Part shown: positions 15,608 to 25,985 of the stretch, piece after piece
How the letters are laid out: each line of letters starts with the position of its first letter
Numbering within the stretch: position 1 is the stretch's first letter
Source of the DNA: an uncultured Prevotellaceae bacterium
GTDB taxonomy: Bacteria > Bacteroidota > Bacteroidia > Bacteroidales > Bacteroidaceae
NCBI GenBank assembly: GCA_902767045.1
Contig: CACXFT010000104.1
Coordinates: 71,481-111,024 of the forward strand
Direction of reading: 5' to 3'
Length of the DNA stretch: 39,544 bases
Translations under genes and position numbers: made by a program
Notes under the pieces: generated by a model
What the model was told of the DNA's origin: nothing
Databases searched by the model: none
The model's input: only the letters and a program-made list of their open reading frames with translations

Positions 15608-15717
15608 AAAGCACTGCTTTGAGACTCTAAAAGCTATGCTTTAAGGTTGTAAAAGCACTGCTTCAAGATTGCAAAAGCTATGCTTTAAGATTGCAAAAGC
15701 TATGCTTTCTTGAATCG
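15608..15717. repeat. Five tandem 22-bp units, each with a dyad AAAGCnnTGCTT(T)
   Basis: Units begin at 15608, 15630, 15652, 15674 and 15696, an exact 22-bp period. Each starts with AAAGCACTGCTT or AAAGCTATGCTT, a short inverted repeat (AAAGC with GCTTT; the third unit ends GCTTC), followed by a roughly 9-base spacer such as AAGATTGCA. The array begins 46 bp after the pseudophosphatase stop and ends 37 bp before the secA -33 element. Outside the array, bases 15563-15607 and 15718-15753 show nothing recognisable. Confidence 0.9.
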
Positions 15718-15753
15718 CAACTGCATGGATGAAAAGAAAAACAAGCTTTCTCT

Positions 15754-15785
15754 TTTGCAGTTCTCCTAATTTTTAGTAACTTTGC
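15754..15785 (+). promoter_or_regulatory. Promoter of secA (TTTG, 19 bp, TAACTTTGC)
   Basis: TTTG at 15754-15757 and TAACTTTG at 15777-15784 with a 19-bp spacer, the Bacteroidota housekeeping promoter in near-consensus form. Transcription would begin near 15790, giving a leader of about 67 bases before the secA ATG. Confidence 0.85.
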
Positions 15786-15856
15786 ACCCCAATAATATAA
15801 TAAGGTGTAGGCTATGCACTGCACGTTGGAATAAAAAAACAAAAACAAATATAGAA

Positions 15857-18800
15857 ATGAACTTCACAAATTTTTTAAGGAGCCTGTTTGGCGACAAGTC
15901 TACGCGAGACAGAAAACTCTTGGAACCACTCTTGGCTAAGGTGAAAGCCGAATACTCCAATATTGAAAAGCTGAGTAACGACGAACTGCGTGCCAAAACG
16001 AAAGAAATTCAACAATATGTACAAAACTCTGCCAAAACGCAGAAAGAAGAAATTGCCAAGCTGAAAGCTACCATCGAAGAAACACCCTTGGATGAGCGAG
16101 AAGCCATATTCAACAAAATAGACAAGTTTGAGAAAGAAGCGCTCGAAATTTATGAGAATGCCCTGAACGAAGTGATGCCCACGGTGTTCTGCATCGTGAA
16201 AGACACGGCACGGCGCTTTGCACAGAACGAAGAGGTAAGGGTAACGGCAACCGACTTCGACCGCGAACTGGCTGCCAACCCTAAAAACGATTTCATTAGC
16301 ATTGAAGACAACGAAGCCGTCTATCACAACCACTGGACAGCAGGAGGCAACGACCTGAAATGGGAAATGGTGCACTACGACGTGCAGCTCATTGGCGGCA
16401 TTGTGCTGCACCAGGGTAAAATTGCTGAAATGGCAACCGGTGAGGGTAAAACGCTGGTGGCCACGCTGCCCGTTTTCCTGAACGCGCTCACCGGCAACGG
16501 TGTGCATGTGGTTACGGTCAACGACTATCTGGCCAAGCGCGACTCGGAATGGATGGGACCGCTCTACATGTTCCATGGTCTCAGTGTAGACTGCATAGAC
16601 AAACACCGCCCCAACTCGCCCGAGCGAAGAAAAGCTTATCAGGCAGATATCACCTTCGGAACCAACAACGAATTTGGTTTCGACTATCTGCGCGACAATA
16701 TGGCCATCTCGCCCGCCGACCTCGTTCAGCGCAAACACAACTATGCCATCGTAGACGAGGTGGACTCGGTGCTCATCGACGATGCCCGAACACCACTGAT
16801 CATTTCGGGACCCGTGCCAAAGGGCGACGACCAGATGTTTGAAGAATACCAGCCTCTGGTTGAAAGACTTGTTGACGTGCAGCGCCATCTGGCCACACAA
16901 TACCTGGCCGATGCCAAGCGACTCATTCAAGAAGGACAGGCTGCCAACGACGCCAAGAAACTCGAAGAGGGTTTCCTGGCACTGTATCGTTCGCATAAAG
17001 CTCTTCCAAAAAACAAACCGCTCATCAAATACCTTTCGGAAGAGGGCATCAAGGCTGGCATGCTGAAAACTGAAGAATTCTACATGGCCAACAACAACAG
17101 GGAAATGCCCAAAGCCGTGGAACCCCTCTTCTTTGTGGTTGATGAGAAACTGAACTCGTGCGACCTCACCGACAAGGGTACGGCATGGCTGGCCGAACAG
17201 GTGAAAGACCCCGAATTGTTCGTGCTGCCCGACATCACCAGTCAGCTGTCGGCACTGGAACTGGAAAAAACACTTTCTGAAGAAGAGAAAGTGAACAAGA
17301 AAGACGAGCTGCTGAACCACTATGCCTTGCAGAGCGAACGTGTGCACACACTTCAGCAACTGCTGAAAGCCTACTGCATGTTCAACAAAGACGATGAATA
17401 TGTGGTTATTGATGGCGAGGTGAAGATTGTTGACGAACAGACAGGCCGCATTATGGAGGGTCGCCGTTGGAGCGACGGACTCCACCAGGCTGTTGAGGCC
17501 AAAGAGCATGTGAAAGTGGAAGCTGCCACACAAACCTTTGCCACCATCACGCTGCAGAACTATTTCCGCATGTATCACAAGCTGGCGGGAATGACAGGTA
17601 CGGCCTCTACCGAGGCCGGCGAGTTCTGGGACATCTATAAGCTTGACGTGGTGGAAATTCCAACCAACAAGCCCGTGGCACGGCGCGACCTCGACGACCG
17701 CGTATATAAAACTGCACGAGAGAAATACAGAGCAGTGATAGAAGAAATTGTGGAAATGCGCTCTAACGGACGACCCTGCTTGGTGGGCACCACATCGGTT
17801 GAAATCTCTGAAATGCTTTCGAAGATGCTCTCCATGCGCAAGATTCCACATCAGGTGCTCAATGCCAAACTGCACCAAAAGGAAGCAGACATTGTGGCAC
17901 TGGCCGGACAGTCTTCTCAGGGCACTGCCTATGTAGCACTCGACGGGCGTGCTTTCTGCGACAAAGCCTCGGCACTGCACCACAACCAATCGCTCATCAC
18001 CACCGACAAGAAGTTTGCCAATGCCGATGAAAACAACATCAAGGAAGAAACACGACTGTTGGGTGCCGTTACCATTGCAACAAACATGGCAGGACGAGGT
18101 ACCGACATCAAACTTTCGGCAGATGTGAAGCAGGCAGGCGGACTGGCCATTATTGGTACTGAACGCCACGAGAGCCGCCGAGTGGATCGCCAGCTGCGCG
18201 GACGTGCCGGACGACAGGGCGACCCGGGTTCGTCGGTGTTCTATGTTTCGTTTGAAGACAAGCTGATGCGCCTGTTCGGTTCAGAACGCATGGCCAGCGT
18301 GATGGACCGACTGGGAGTGCAGGAAGGAGAACGCATAGAGGCACCGCTTATTTCAAGAAGCATTGAAAAAGCACAGAAAAAAGTTGAAGAAAACCATTTC
18401 GGAGTGCGCAAACACTTGCTGGAATATGACGACGTGATGAACAAGCAGCGCACCGTCATCTACGAAAAACGCCGGCATGCGCTCATGGGAGAACGCATAG
18501 GCATGGACATTGCCAATATCATTTGGGACCGTGTGATACATATCGTTGAAGACAACGACTACATCGGCTGCCGCGAAGAGTTCTTCAAGATTCTCGCCAT
18601 GGAATGCCCTTTCACCGAAGAGGAGTTTATCAACGAAAAACGCGACGACCTGCTCGAACGTACCTTCCAGCAAGCCATGGCCAACTTCACACGCAAAACA
18701 GAGCACATTCAAAGCGTGGCTTGGCCCATCATTAAAGAGGTGCAGGAAAACCAAGGGGCGCTCTACGAGCGCATCATGGTGCCCATCACCGATGGCAAGC

Positions 18801-19321
18801 GGGTGTTCAACATTCCCTGCAACCTGCTCGAAGCCTACGAGAGCGAGGCCAAGTCGGTGGTGAAACAGTTCGAAAAGGTTATCATGCTGCACATCATCGA
18901 CGACTGCTGGAAAGAAAACCTCCGACAGCTCGACGAACTGCGCCACAGCGTGCAAAATGCCAGCTACGAACAGAAAGACCCGCTGCTCATCTTCAAACTG
19001 GAAAGTGCCAAGCTCTTCGATGCCATGATCAACGACATGAACAACCGAATTGCATCTATTTTAACGCGCGGTCAGATTCCTCAGGTGCAACAGGTGCAGG
19101 AGGCTGCTCCCGAGGCAAGAAGTCAGCGATACAACGAACAGAAAGGCGAAGAACTGGTAGACCGCAACCAACAGGCTGCCGCACAGCGCGACACCAGGGA
19201 AGGACAGCAGCGAGTGAACCGTCAGCCCATCATCAGGGATAAGCTGCCCGGGCGCAACGACCCTTGCCCCTGCGGTTCGGGAAAGAAATTCAAGAATTGT
19301 CACGGTCGGGGAATCGTGTGA
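15857..19321 (+). CDS. secA: Preprotein translocase ATPase SecA with a Bacteroidota-type long sequence
   Basis: Motor ATPase that drives preproteins through SecYEG at the inner membrane. The ATG at 15857 gives 1,154 residues; E. coli SecA has 901. Walker A is ATGEGKT (193-199), Walker B IVDEVDSV (D299, D302), followed by the preprotein cross-linking region, then NBD2 with [14 protein letters not shown] and the arginine-finger region [11 protein letters not shown]. The C-terminal zinc motif [13 protein letters not shown] is intact. Extra length lies in the segment after NBD1 (about residues 345-490) and in a 52-residue stretch (686-737) right before VTIATN. Both flanks of that stretch are well conserved, so it is a true in-frame insertion relative to E. 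coli. It has its own promoter and leads an operon with the ABC ATPase, uvrA and a glycosyltransferase. Confidence 0.97.
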   Translation: MNFTNFLRSLFGDKSTRDRKLLEPLLAKVKAEYSNIEKLSNDELRAKTKEIQQYVQNSAKTQKEEIAKLKATIEETPLDEREAIFNKIDKFEKEALEIYENALNEVMPTVFCIVKDTARRFAQNEEVRVTATDFDRELAANPKNDFISIEDNEAVYHNHWTAGGNDLKWEMVHYDVQLIGGIVLHQGKIAEMATGEGKTLVATLPVFLNALTGNGVHVVTVNDYLAKRDSEWMGPLYMFHGLSVDCIDKHRPNSPERRKAYQADITFGTNNEFGFDYLRDNMAISPADLVQRKHNYAIVDEVDSVLIDDARTPLIISGPVPKGDDQMFEEYQPLVERLVDVQRHLATQYLADAKRLIQEGQAANDAKKLEEGFLALYRSHKALPKNKPLIKYLSEEGIKAGMLKTEEFYMANNNREMPKAVEPLFFVVDEKLNSCDLTDKGTAWLAEQVKDPELFVLPDITSQLSALELEKTLSEEEKVNKKDELLNHYALQSERVHTLQQLLKAYCMFNKDDEYVVIDGEVKIVDEQTGRIMEGRRWSDGLHQAVEAKEHVKVEAATQTFATITLQNYFRMYHKLAGMTGTASTEAGEFWDIYKLDVVEIPTNKPVARRDLDDRVYKTAREKYRAVIEEIVEMRSNGRPCLVGTTSVEISEMLSKMLSMRKIPHQVLNAKLHQKEADIVALAGQSSQGTAYVALDGRAFCDKASALHHNQSLITTDKKFANADENNIKEETRLLGAVTIATNMAGRGTDIKLSADVKQAGGLAIIGTERHESRRVDRQLRGRAGRQGDPGSSVFYVSFEDKLMRLFGSERMASVMDRLGVQEGERIEAPLISRSIEKAQKKVEENHFGVRKHLLEYDDVMNKQRTVIYEKRRHALMGERIGMDIANIIWDRVIHIVEDNDYIGCREEFFKILAMECPFTEEEFINEKRDDLLERTFQQAMANFTRKTEHIQSVAWPIIKEVQENQGALYERIMVPITDGKRVFNIPCNLLEAYESEAKSVVKQFEKVIMLHIIDDCWKENLRQLDELRHSVQNASYEQKDPLLIFKLESAKLFDAMINDMNNRIASILTRGQIPQVQQVQEAAPEARSQRYNEQKGEELVDRNQQAAAQRDTREGQQRVNRQPIIRDKLPGRNDPCPCGSGKKFKNCHGRGIV

Positions 19322-19362
19322 TGTGAAGTATCTTATGCAAAAGTTTCGAATGTCAGAACCAA

Positions 19363-20061
19363 ATGATCAAGATTCGTGAACTAATCAAGAAATTCGGGGA
19401 TATGACTGCGGTCGATATCCCCGAATTATTCATCGAAAGCGGCACCATGCTGGGCATTGTGGGCAACAATGGAGCGGGCAAGTCAACCTTGTTCCGCCTG
19501 ATGCTCGACCTGCTGCAACCCAACCAGGGATGGGTGGAGCTCAACGGCATCAACCCCGCCAACGATGAAAACTGGAAAAACTTTACCGGTGCTTATCTCG
19601 ACGAAGGGTTTCTCATAGACTTTCTCACACCCGAAGAATACTTCAACTTTGTGGCAAAAGCCTGCAATCTTTCGAAAGAACAATTGCAAGCAAAGCTGCA
19701 ACAATTCGAGGCTTTCATGGCTGGGGAGATTCTTAACCAGAAAAAGCTCATCCGCAACTTCAGTGCCGGAAACAAACAGAAGATTGGCATTGTGGCTGCC
19801 ATGCTCAACAACCCCGCGCTGCTCATACTCGACGAACCGTTCAACTTTCTCGACCCTTCGAGCCAGCATATCCTGAAGAAAATACTCACCGACTACCATC
19901 AGCAAACAAACGCTACCATCTTGGTTTCCAGCCATAATCTGCAGCACACCATCGACATCTCCAACCAGATAGCACTTCTTGAGCATGGGCGCATTATCAA
20001 ATATATGGAAAATGCCAACCACAGTGCCGAAGCTGAACTTGAAGCGTATTTCAACGTTTGA
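19363..20061 (+). CDS. ABC transporter ATP-binding protein without adjacent permease
   Basis: 232-residue ABC ATPase with Walker A GNNGAGKST (34-42), signature FSAGNKQK, Walker B LLILDEP and H-loop SSHN. The layout resembles single-domain exporters of the CcmA/NatA type (DRA-like family), where a separate membrane subunit is needed. No permease gene is present on either side: secA ends 41 bp upstream and uvrA starts 33 bp downstream. Its partner must be encoded elsewhere, or it acts alone. Substrate unknown. Confidence 0.88.
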   Translation: MIKIRELIKKFGDMTAVDIPELFIESGTMLGIVGNNGAGKSTLFRLMLDLLQPNQGWVELNGINPANDENWKNFTGAYLDEGFLIDFLTPEEYFNFVAKACNLSKEQLQAKLQQFEAFMAGEILNQKKLIRNFSAGNKQKIGIVAAMLNNPALLILDEPFNFLDPSSQHILKKILTDYHQQTNATILVSSHNLQHTIDISNQIALLEHGRIIKYMENANHSAEAELEAYFNV

Positions 20062-20094
20062 TTTAATACACACTACCCCAAAATACTCCACGCC

Positions 20095-22956
20095 ATGAGC
20101 GAGCAAATAGAAATTAAAGGTGCAAGGGTGAACAACCTGAAAAACATCAGTCTCTGCATTCCGCGAAACAAATTCATCGTTATCACGGGTGTGAGCGGTT
20201 CAGGCAAATCGTCGCTGGCCTTCGACACGCTGTATGCCGAAGGGCAGCGAAGGTATGTAGAGTCGCTCTCGTCGTATGCACGCCAGTTTCTCGGCCGCAT
20301 GAACAAACCGGAGTGCGACTTCATTAAAGGTATGCCCCCCGCCATAGCCATCGAGCAGAAAACCATTGCACGCAACCCACGCTCAACCGTGGGCACCTCA
20401 ACCGAAATTTACGAATACCTGAGGCCGCTCTATGCACGCATAGGAAGAACCTTTTCGCCCGTTTCGGGGGCCGAGGTGAAAAAGCATACTACCGACGACA
20501 TTCTGGCATGCATCCAGCAATATGGCAATGGAACAAAATTTCTTATTCTTGCACCCCTGCAGGTTCCGCAAGGGCGAACCCTGCGCCGACAGCTCGAAAT
20601 GGAAATACAGCAGGGATATGTGCGTCTGTGGTTTCGCAACAACTTCGTGCGCATTGAAGACTTTCTTGCCGAAGAACAGGATGAAAACAGCAAAGAACAA
20701 ATCTGGCTGCTCATAGACCGTCTCTCGGTCGATAACTCAAAAGATGGCATCTCGCGCATCTTAGACTCTGCAGAAACTGCCATGTATGAGGGCGACGGGG
20801 CATGCAGGCTCGTCTTCCTTCCATCAAACATCAGTTACGACTTCTCTAACCGTTTCGAAGCCGACGGCATGAAGTTTGAAGAACCATCAGACAACCTCTT
20901 CGCATTCAATTCGCCGCTTGGAGCATGCCCCGAATGCGAAGGCTTTGGAAGCATTATCGGCATAGATGAGAAACTGGTGATTCCCAATTCGTCGCTCAGC
21001 GTTTACGATGGTTGCGTGCAATGCTGGCACGGCGACAAAATGGGCATGTGGCTCACAGAATTCTGCCGAAGGGCTGCACACGACAACTTCCCCATCTTTA
21101 AACCCTATTTCGAACTCACACGAGAAGAGAAAGACATGCTCTGGCACGGTCTTCCTTCGGAACGAAACAAAGACATTCACGAACAGGTGAGCATTGATGC
21201 CTTCTTTCAAATGCTCAAAGAAAACCAATATAAAATTCAGTATAGGGTGATGCTGAGCCGCTATCGCGGCAAAACAGTGTGCCCAGTGTGCCATGGCACA
21301 AGACTGAAAAAAGAGTCTACATGGGTGAAGATTCAGGGCATGAGCATCTGCGACCTGGTGGAAATGCCCATCGTGAACCTGAAACAATGGTTCGATAAAC
21401 TGCAACTCACAGAAAACGAACAGCAGATTGCCAAGCGGTTGCTCATTGAAATCAACAATCGACTGCAGTTCCTGCTCGATGTGGGACTGGGCTATCTTAC
21501 CCTCAACAGACCGTCGAACACACTTTCCGGCGGCGAAAGCCAGCGCATCAACCTCACCACGTCGCTGGGCTCGTCGCTCGTGGGTTCGCTCTATATCCTC
21601 GACGAACCGTCGATAGGGCTGCACAGCCGCGATACCAACCGACTCATTCATGTGCTCCGGCAGTTGCAGCAGCTGGGCAATACGGTGATTGTGGTAGAAC
21701 ATGACGAAGAGATTATGCGCGCCGCCGACTATCTGATTGATATGGGACCAAAAGCCGGACGACTCGGCGGAGAAGTGGTGTTCGAGGGAAACATTCGTGA
21801 TATAGAGGGTGACGGGAAACCACAAGAGAACAGCAGCCAAGAGCTTTCGCGGCGCTATCCCGATTCCTATACCATAAAATACCTCACCGGCTGCGAACAA
21901 ATCGACACGCCACAGTCGCGCCGACCATGGAGCTTGAGCGTCAAGCTATGCGGATGCCGCATGAACAACCTCAAGGGAATTGATGTTTCGTTTCCGCTCA
22001 ACGTGCTTACGGTGGTAACGGGCGTTTCCGGTTCGGGCAAATCGTCGCTGGTGAAGGGTATACTCTACCCTGCTTTGAAACGCCATCTCGACGAGGTGGC
22101 AGATGCACCCGGCGAATACACTAAAATGGAAGGCGACTGGCAGCAACTGACCCATGTGGAGTTTGTTGACCAAAACCCCATTGGCAAGAGCACACGCTCA
22201 AACCCAGCCACTTATGTGAAGGCCTACGATGCCGTCAGACAACTCTTTGCCGAACAAACACTCTCCAAGCAAATGGGGTTCTCGGCACAACACTTCTCTT
22301 TCAACGCCGATGGTGGCAGGTGTGAAGAGTGCAAGGGAGCCGGCTATATCACCGTGGAAATGCAGTTCATGGCCGACTTGGTGCTGCAGTGCGAGGCATG
22401 TCACGGAAAGCGCTTCAAAAGCGATGTGCTCGACGTGAAATTCTGCGGGAAGAATATCGACGACATTCTCAACATGACGGTTTCTGAGGCATTGGAATTC
22501 TTTACGGCCAACCAGAAGGAATCACCGCAGTTGTGCAAGCAAATCATCAGCCGCCTGCAACCTCTCGAAGACGTTGGCCTTGGCTATGTGAAAATGGGGC
22601 AAAACTCATCTACCCTGTCGGGGGGAGAGAACCAACGCGTGAAACTAGCCTATTTCATCGGACAAGAGCGACAAGACCCCACCCTCTTTATCTTCGATGA
22701 ACCCACCACCGGACTTCACTTCCACGATGTGCGCCGATTGCTCAAAACCTTCGATGCACTCATCAGCCGCGGCCACTCCATCATTGTTATTGAACATAAT
22801 CTCGATGTCATCAAATGTGCCGATTATGTGATCGACCTGGGACCCGACGGCGGCAACAGAGGCGGCGAAGTGGTTGCATGTGGAACACCGGAGCAAATTG
22901 CCCAGTGCAAGAAAAGCCTTACAGGGAAATTTCTTTCTAACATGCTTGGAAAATGA
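20095..22956 (+). CDS. uvrA: UvrA excinuclease ABC subunit A
   Basis: DNA damage recognition ATPase of nucleotide excision repair. 953 residues, close to the usual 940-950. First ABC module: Walker [15 protein letters not shown] (about 34-47), zinc-finger cysteines in CPECEGFG and CPVCHGTRL, signature LSGGESQR, Walker [12 protein letters not shown]. Second module: a second GVSGSGKSS, the zinc segment CEECKGAGY...[17 protein letters not shown] and [14 protein letters not shown]. Bacteroidota often carry two uvrA paralogues; the sequence alone does not say which this is. Its TGA overlaps the ATG of the glycosyltransferase gene. Confidence 0.95.
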   Translation: MSEQIEIKGARVNNLKNISLCIPRNKFIVITGVSGSGKSSLAFDTLYAEGQRRYVESLSSYARQFLGRMNKPECDFIKGMPPAIAIEQKTIARNPRSTVGTSTEIYEYLRPLYARIGRTFSPVSGAEVKKHTTDDILACIQQYGNGTKFLILAPLQVPQGRTLRRQLEMEIQQGYVRLWFRNNFVRIEDFLAEEQDENSKEQIWLLIDRLSVDNSKDGISRILDSAETAMYEGDGACRLVFLPSNISYDFSNRFEADGMKFEEPSDNLFAFNSPLGACPECEGFGSIIGIDEKLVIPNSSLSVYDGCVQCWHGDKMGMWLTEFCRRAAHDNFPIFKPYFELTREEKDMLWHGLPSERNKDIHEQVSIDAFFQMLKENQYKIQYRVMLSRYRGKTVCPVCHGTRLKKESTWVKIQGMSICDLVEMPIVNLKQWFDKLQLTENEQQIAKRLLIEINNRLQFLLDVGLGYLTLNRPSNTLSGGESQRINLTTSLGSSLVGSLYILDEPSIGLHSRDTNRLIHVLRQLQQLGNTVIVVEHDEEIMRAADYLIDMGPKAGRLGGEVVFEGNIRDIEGDGKPQENSSQELSRRYPDSYTIKYLTGCEQIDTPQSRRPWSLSVKLCGCRMNNLKGIDVSFPLNVLTVVTGVSGSGKSSLVKGILYPALKRHLDEVADAPGEYTKMEGDWQQLTHVEFVDQNPIGKSTRSNPATYVKAYDAVRQLFAEQTLSKQMGFSAQHFSFNADGGRCEECKGAGYITVEMQFMADLVLQCEACHGKRFKSDVLDVKFCGKNIDDILNMTVSEALEFFTANQKESPQLCKQIISRLQPLEDVGLGYVKMGQNSSTLSGGENQRVKLAYFIGQERQDPTLFIFDEPTTGLHFHDVRRLLKTFDALISRGHSIIVIEHNLDVIKCADYVIDLGPDGGNRGGEVVACGTPEQIAQCKKSLTGKFLSNMLGK

Positions 22957-23843
22957 AGAGTGAACTTTCAATACTTATACCTAATTATAATAATAGGTGT
23001 GTTGAATTGGTAACAAAACTGCACCAGATGGCCATGCATATGGCTGGTTTGCAGTTTGAAATTATTGTTGCCGACGATGGTTCCACCCTGCCGGAAACAC
23101 TGGCTGTAAACCGCAACATAAACGCTTTGCCCAATGCAAGGTTGATAGAACGCAGGCAGAACGTAGGCCGTGCAGCCATCAGAAACTTTCTGGCTGCTCA
23201 GGCACGGTTCTGCTGGCTGCTGTTTATAGACAGTGGCATGAGTGTAGAGAGCGAAACATTTCTCAACAGCTATCTCCATACCGATGCCGATGTGGTGTAT
23301 GGCGGCTACTCTGTTGTGGGAGATGCCGCTAAGCTGGCAGGCAACCTGCGATACTGCTACGAAACAAAATCACTGCCCCATCATACGCTCGCCCGAAGAA
23401 TGGCGGCTCCATACCAAAACTTCCACACATCAAACTTCCTCATCAGTCGTAGGCTCATGCTCGCTCTGCCTTTCGACGAGCGTTTCAGAAACTACGGATA
23501 TGAAGACGTGTTCTTCGGCAAGCAGCTCAAAGAAGCGGGCGTGACCATCACCCACATCTACAACCCTATAAGATTCAGCGAGTTTGAAAGCAATGCCAGC
23601 TTTGTTGCCAAAACCGAAGAAAGCCTGCAAACACTTGCCCGCTTCAAACAAGAACTCACGGGGTTTTCGCGCCTGCTCGTCATTGCCGAAAAGCTCAACC
23701 ATTGGCATGTGGCATGGCTCGTTAGCTTTGTTTTTAAACACAACAAAAAAAGATGGCGCTGCAAACTTTGCAGCAACCATCCTTCGCTGTTGTTGTTCAA
23801 CCTCTATAAAACAGGCTATCTACTCCAGGTCTGTAACCTCTGA
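22953..23843 (+). CDS. Family 2 glycosyltransferase
   Basis: 296-residue GT-A fold glycosyltransferase, probably cytoplasmic or peripheral. ISILIPNYNN-type opening (LSILIPNYNN, 5-14), nucleotide-sugar motif VADDGS (39-44), a metal-binding-like IDSGM (92-96; the usual DxD reads DSG) and the late GYEDVFFG motif near residue 190, which commonly carries the acceptor or catalytic residues. No transmembrane helix. Donor and acceptor cannot be told. It is coupled to uvrA through ATGA, an odd partner. Its last 24 bases overlap the 3' end of the opposing metallo-hydrolase gene. Confidence 0.88.
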   Translation: MKSELSILIPNYNNRCVELVTKLHQMAMHMAGLQFEIIVADDGSTLPETLAVNRNINALPNARLIERRQNVGRAAIRNFLAAQARFCWLLFIDSGMSVESETFLNSYLHTDADVVYGGYSVVGDAAKLAGNLRYCYETKSLPHHTLARRMAAPYQNFHTSNFLISRRLMLALPFDERFRNYGYEDVFFGKQLKEAGVTITHIYNPIRFSEFESNASFVAKTEESLQTLARFKQELTGFSRLLVIAEKLNHWHVAWLVSFVFKHNKKRWRCKLCSNHPSLLLFNLYKTGYLLQVCNL

Positions 23844-24623
23844 GGGGGTTGCTCTTTTCAGCACATCAAGCAGAAAATCTTTTCCGGCCACAATACCATA
23901 GGAGCGCAACACCTGTTCAACCGTTTTTCGGGCAAGCTCGGGGTGGTTGTTCTCTTCACTCAAATGGCAAAGCCAAACATGGCGCAGCTGACTTGTGGCA
24001 TTTTCGGCAAGAGCAACACCGCAGCTGTGGTTAGAAAGATGACCCGTGGGGCCGCAAATGCGTTCTTTCAGGTGTGCCGGATAGGGACCTGCCATCAGCA
24101 TCTCTTCGTCGTAGTTGGCCTCTATCACCAGGTAATTAGCACTGGCAATAAAGGGCTTCATCTCGTCTGTTATATGCCCAACATCGGTCATCAGGCAAAA
24201 CACCACGTTGTTCACCTTTATCTGATACCCCACATTGTCGAAACTGTCGTGAGGAACATCAAAAGCCGTCACCTCAAAGCAGCCAATCTGAATGGTTTCA
24301 CCTTTCTCAATGATTTTTGTGCGCTCCGGAGCAATCTTATGGCGAACACAATAGTTGCGGTTGATGCCCACATGCACCTGGCGAGTGGTGTAAACAGGAA
24401 GCGAGTAGTCGCGACTGACCGTGCCCACCGATTTCACATGATCGGCATGGTCGTGCGTGACAAGTATGCTCTTGATTTTCGCCAACGAAAACCCATATTC
24501 GCGGAAACGCTTCTTCAGGGTGCGCGTTCCCACTCCAATGTCTATGAGCAATCCCTCGGTTTCAGTCATCAGCAGATAGCAGTTACCGCTGCTTCCACTG
24601 CCAAAAGATATAAACTTTAGCAT
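23820..24623 (-). CDS. YycJ/WalJ-like metallo-beta-lactamase-fold hydrolase
   Basis: 267-residue MBL-fold protein, cytoplasmic. The metal site is THDHADH (H57, H59, D61, H62), followed by FDVPHDSFDNVGY, a DVGH segment, GPTGHLSN and CHLSEENN, the pattern of the YycJ family. Bacillus YycJ/WalJ is linked to cell-wall control and DNA repair, but its exact reaction is uncertain and a role here is not claimed. It is a single-gene unit with a -7 box 20 bp upstream of the start, divergent from the lipoprotein operon, and converges on the glycosyltransferase gene with overlapping 3' ends. Confidence 0.88.
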   Translation of the reverse strand: MLKFISFGSGSSGNCYLLMTETEGLLIDIGVGTRTLKKRFREYGFSLAKIKSILVTHDHADHVKSVGTVSRDYSLPVYTTRQVHVGINRNYCVRHKIAPERTKIIEKGETIQIGCFEVTAFDVPHDSFDNVGYQIKVNNVVFCLMTDVGHITDEMKPFIASANYLVIEANYDEEMLMAGPYPAHLKERICGPTGHLSNHSCGVALAENATSQLRHVWLCHLSEENNHPELARKTVEQVLRSYGIVAGKDFLLDVLKRATPSEVTDLE

Positions 24624-24642
24624 CGTTGTTCTTATTTTAGCG

Positions 24643-24650
24643 CAAAGTTA
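24643..24650 (-). promoter_or_regulatory. -7 box for the YycJ-like gene
   Basis: TAACTTTG on the minus strand, 20 bp upstream of the start, leaving a leader of about 15 bases. No TTTG at 18-20 bp spacing. Confidence 0.6.
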
Positions 24651-24694
24651 CGAAAAAAAATGCAACAATATACTTATTGCAATCAACTTTTTTG

Positions 24695-24702
24695 TACCTT
24701 TG
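24695..24702 (+). promoter_or_regulatory. -7 box for the lipoprotein-RNA methyltransferase pair
   Basis: TACCTTTG on the plus strand, 25 bp before the ATG at 24727. Upstream TTG triplets are at imperfect spacing. It forms a divergent pair with the box at 24643-24650. Confidence 0.6.
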
Positions 24703-24726
24703 TAAAATAATTATATCTATAAAAAT

Positions 24727-25200
24727 ATGTTTACTATCAAATGGCATGCCCAGTTGCTTTCTTTGCTGGCTTTCTCCATGATTGCTTGTGGCGGTGCAGC
24801 ACCGCAGCAAGAGGCTGAAGCCGAAGAAGACCTTCAGTCTTTTCTTTCCACCTATTTCAATTGGCAATTTGTTGATGCCGAAAAGTGGGTAACTCCCTCT
24901 TCACGCCCACTGCTTGCTTTCGCCGCTTCGCAGATTACCGAAAACGATCTTCAACTGCTGCGCTCGAAAGAAACCCCAGTGGAAACCAACATCGAGCGCC
25001 TCACCATTTCAGCCGATACCCTGGCCGAGGCGGTGGTTTGCGTGAGAAACGCTATGGTTATGAAAGCCATTGGCACACCATGTCAGCTCGTGCCTGAACA
25101 GACGTATTACCTGAGAATAACAAAAACACCACAGTCAACTCATTGGCTCGTCGACTTATCAACATTGAAACCATGCCCATCGTCCACATCACATCGATAG
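24727..25200 (+). CDS. Small lipoprotein, function unknown
   Basis: 157 residues. The signal sequence ends in a lipobox (SMIAC, Cys21) followed by GGAAPQQ, so it is a lipoprotein anchored in a membrane leaflet. The mature part begins with an acidic linker, then a helix (DLQSFLSTYFNWQFVDAEKW) and a likely beta region, the size and order of small NTF2-like or DUF4878-like domains; this is a weak resemblance. It has no named family. Its last 28 bases overlap the start of the RNA methyltransferase gene, suggesting coupling. Confidence 0.7.
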   Translation: MFTIKWHAQLLSLLAFSMIACGGAAPQQEAEAEEDLQSFLSTYFNWQFVDAEKWVTPSSRPLLAFAASQITENDLQLLRSKETPVETNIERLTISADTLAEAVVCVRNAMVMKAIGTPCQLVPEQTYYLRITKTPQSTHWLVDLSTLKPCPSSTSHR

Positions 25201-25985
25201 AAGACCCGCGCGTAGCAGTCTTTCACTCACTCACCGAACAGCAACTGCGCAACCGCCTGCATCCCGAACAGGCGCTGTTCATTGCAGAAAGTCCAAAGGT
25301 TATCAATGTGGCACTGGCAGCCGGCTATCAGCCCCTTTCGCTGCTGTGTGAAGAGAAACACATTCAGGGCGATGCGCGGTCTATTATAGAGCGCTTTCCC
25401 GCCATGCCCGTATACACCGGAAACCGGCAAATTCTTACATCTATAACCGGCTACACCCTCACCCGCGGTGTTCTTTGTGCCATGCACAGGCCAGAACCCA
25501 TCCCCCTCAACCAAGTCTGCAACAATGCACACCGACTGGTTGTTATTCAGGGAGTTACCGACACCACAAACATTGGAGCTATCTTTCGTTCTGCAGCTGC
25601 GCTTGGCATAGATGGGGTGTTGCTCACCCCCGACAGCTGCGACCCTCTGAACCGGCGCTCCATTCGTGTTTCCATGGGCTCTGTGTTTCTTGTTCCATGG
25701 ACATGGGTGAACAATCCCATCGACGAACTTCACCAACACCAGTTCGTTACGGCTGCTATGGCATTAACCAACCAGTCGCGACCTCTTGACGACCCGCTGT
25801 TTAAAACTCTTCCAAGGCTCGCCCTCATCATGGGAACAGAAGGCGACGGACTACCCCACTCCACCATCAGCGCCGCTGACTATGTGATACGCATACCCAT
25901 GCACCACAAGGTAGACTCGCTAAATGTGGCAGCAGCAACCGCCGTTGCCTGCTGGGAGTTGCGATTTCTGCCTGATTCTTTTTGA
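25173..25985 (+). CDS. TrmH/SpoU-family RNA 2'-O-methyltransferase
   Basis: 270 residues from the ATG at 25173; an in-frame TTG at 25143 would add ten residues with no family support. The SPOUT knot motifs are clear: NIGAIFRSAAALG (133-145), MGTEGDGLP, and IPMHHKVDSLNVAAATAV, which form the SAM pocket and dimer interface. An N-terminal substrate-binding domain precedes them (about 1-100; EDPRV and FIAESPKVI are typical). The target is probably a ribosomal or transfer RNA ribose, not determinable from sequence. The pgk -33 element lies in its final codons. Confidence 0.88.
   Translation: MPIVHITSIEDPRVAVFHSLTEQQLRNRLHPEQALFIAESPKVINVALAAGYQPLSLLCEEKHIQGDARSIIERFPAMPVYTGNRQILTSITGYTLTRGVLCAMHRPEPIPLNQVCNNAHRLVVIQGVTDTTNIGAIFRSAAALGIDGVLLTPDSCDPLNRRSIRVSMGSVFLVPWTWVNNPIDELHQHQFVTAAMALTNQSRPLDDPLFKTLPRLALIMGTEGDGLPHSTISAADYVIRIPMHHKVDSLNVAAATAVACWELRFLPDSF

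Noticed and set aside
15608..15717. Possible CRISPR array
   Set aside because: The 22-bp units run directly into each other with spacers of only about 9 similar bases; there are no unique 30-bp spacers and no cas genes.
15782..15856. Longer N-terminus for SecA
   Set aside because: The earlier ATG overlaps the promoter's -7 box and lies upstream of the expected transcription start; SecA normally begins near [12 protein letters not shown].
15875..18169. A 764-codon open frame on the minus strand opposite secA
   Set aside because: It lies wholly within secA, whose protein is unmistakable. The opposite frame is kept open by codon bias, its product is rich in Phe, His and Val in shadow fashion, and no promoter or family match is seen.
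20887..21900. A 337-codon minus-strand open frame inside uvrA
   Set aside because: Mirror frame of conserved UvrA sequence, with no start context or family features.
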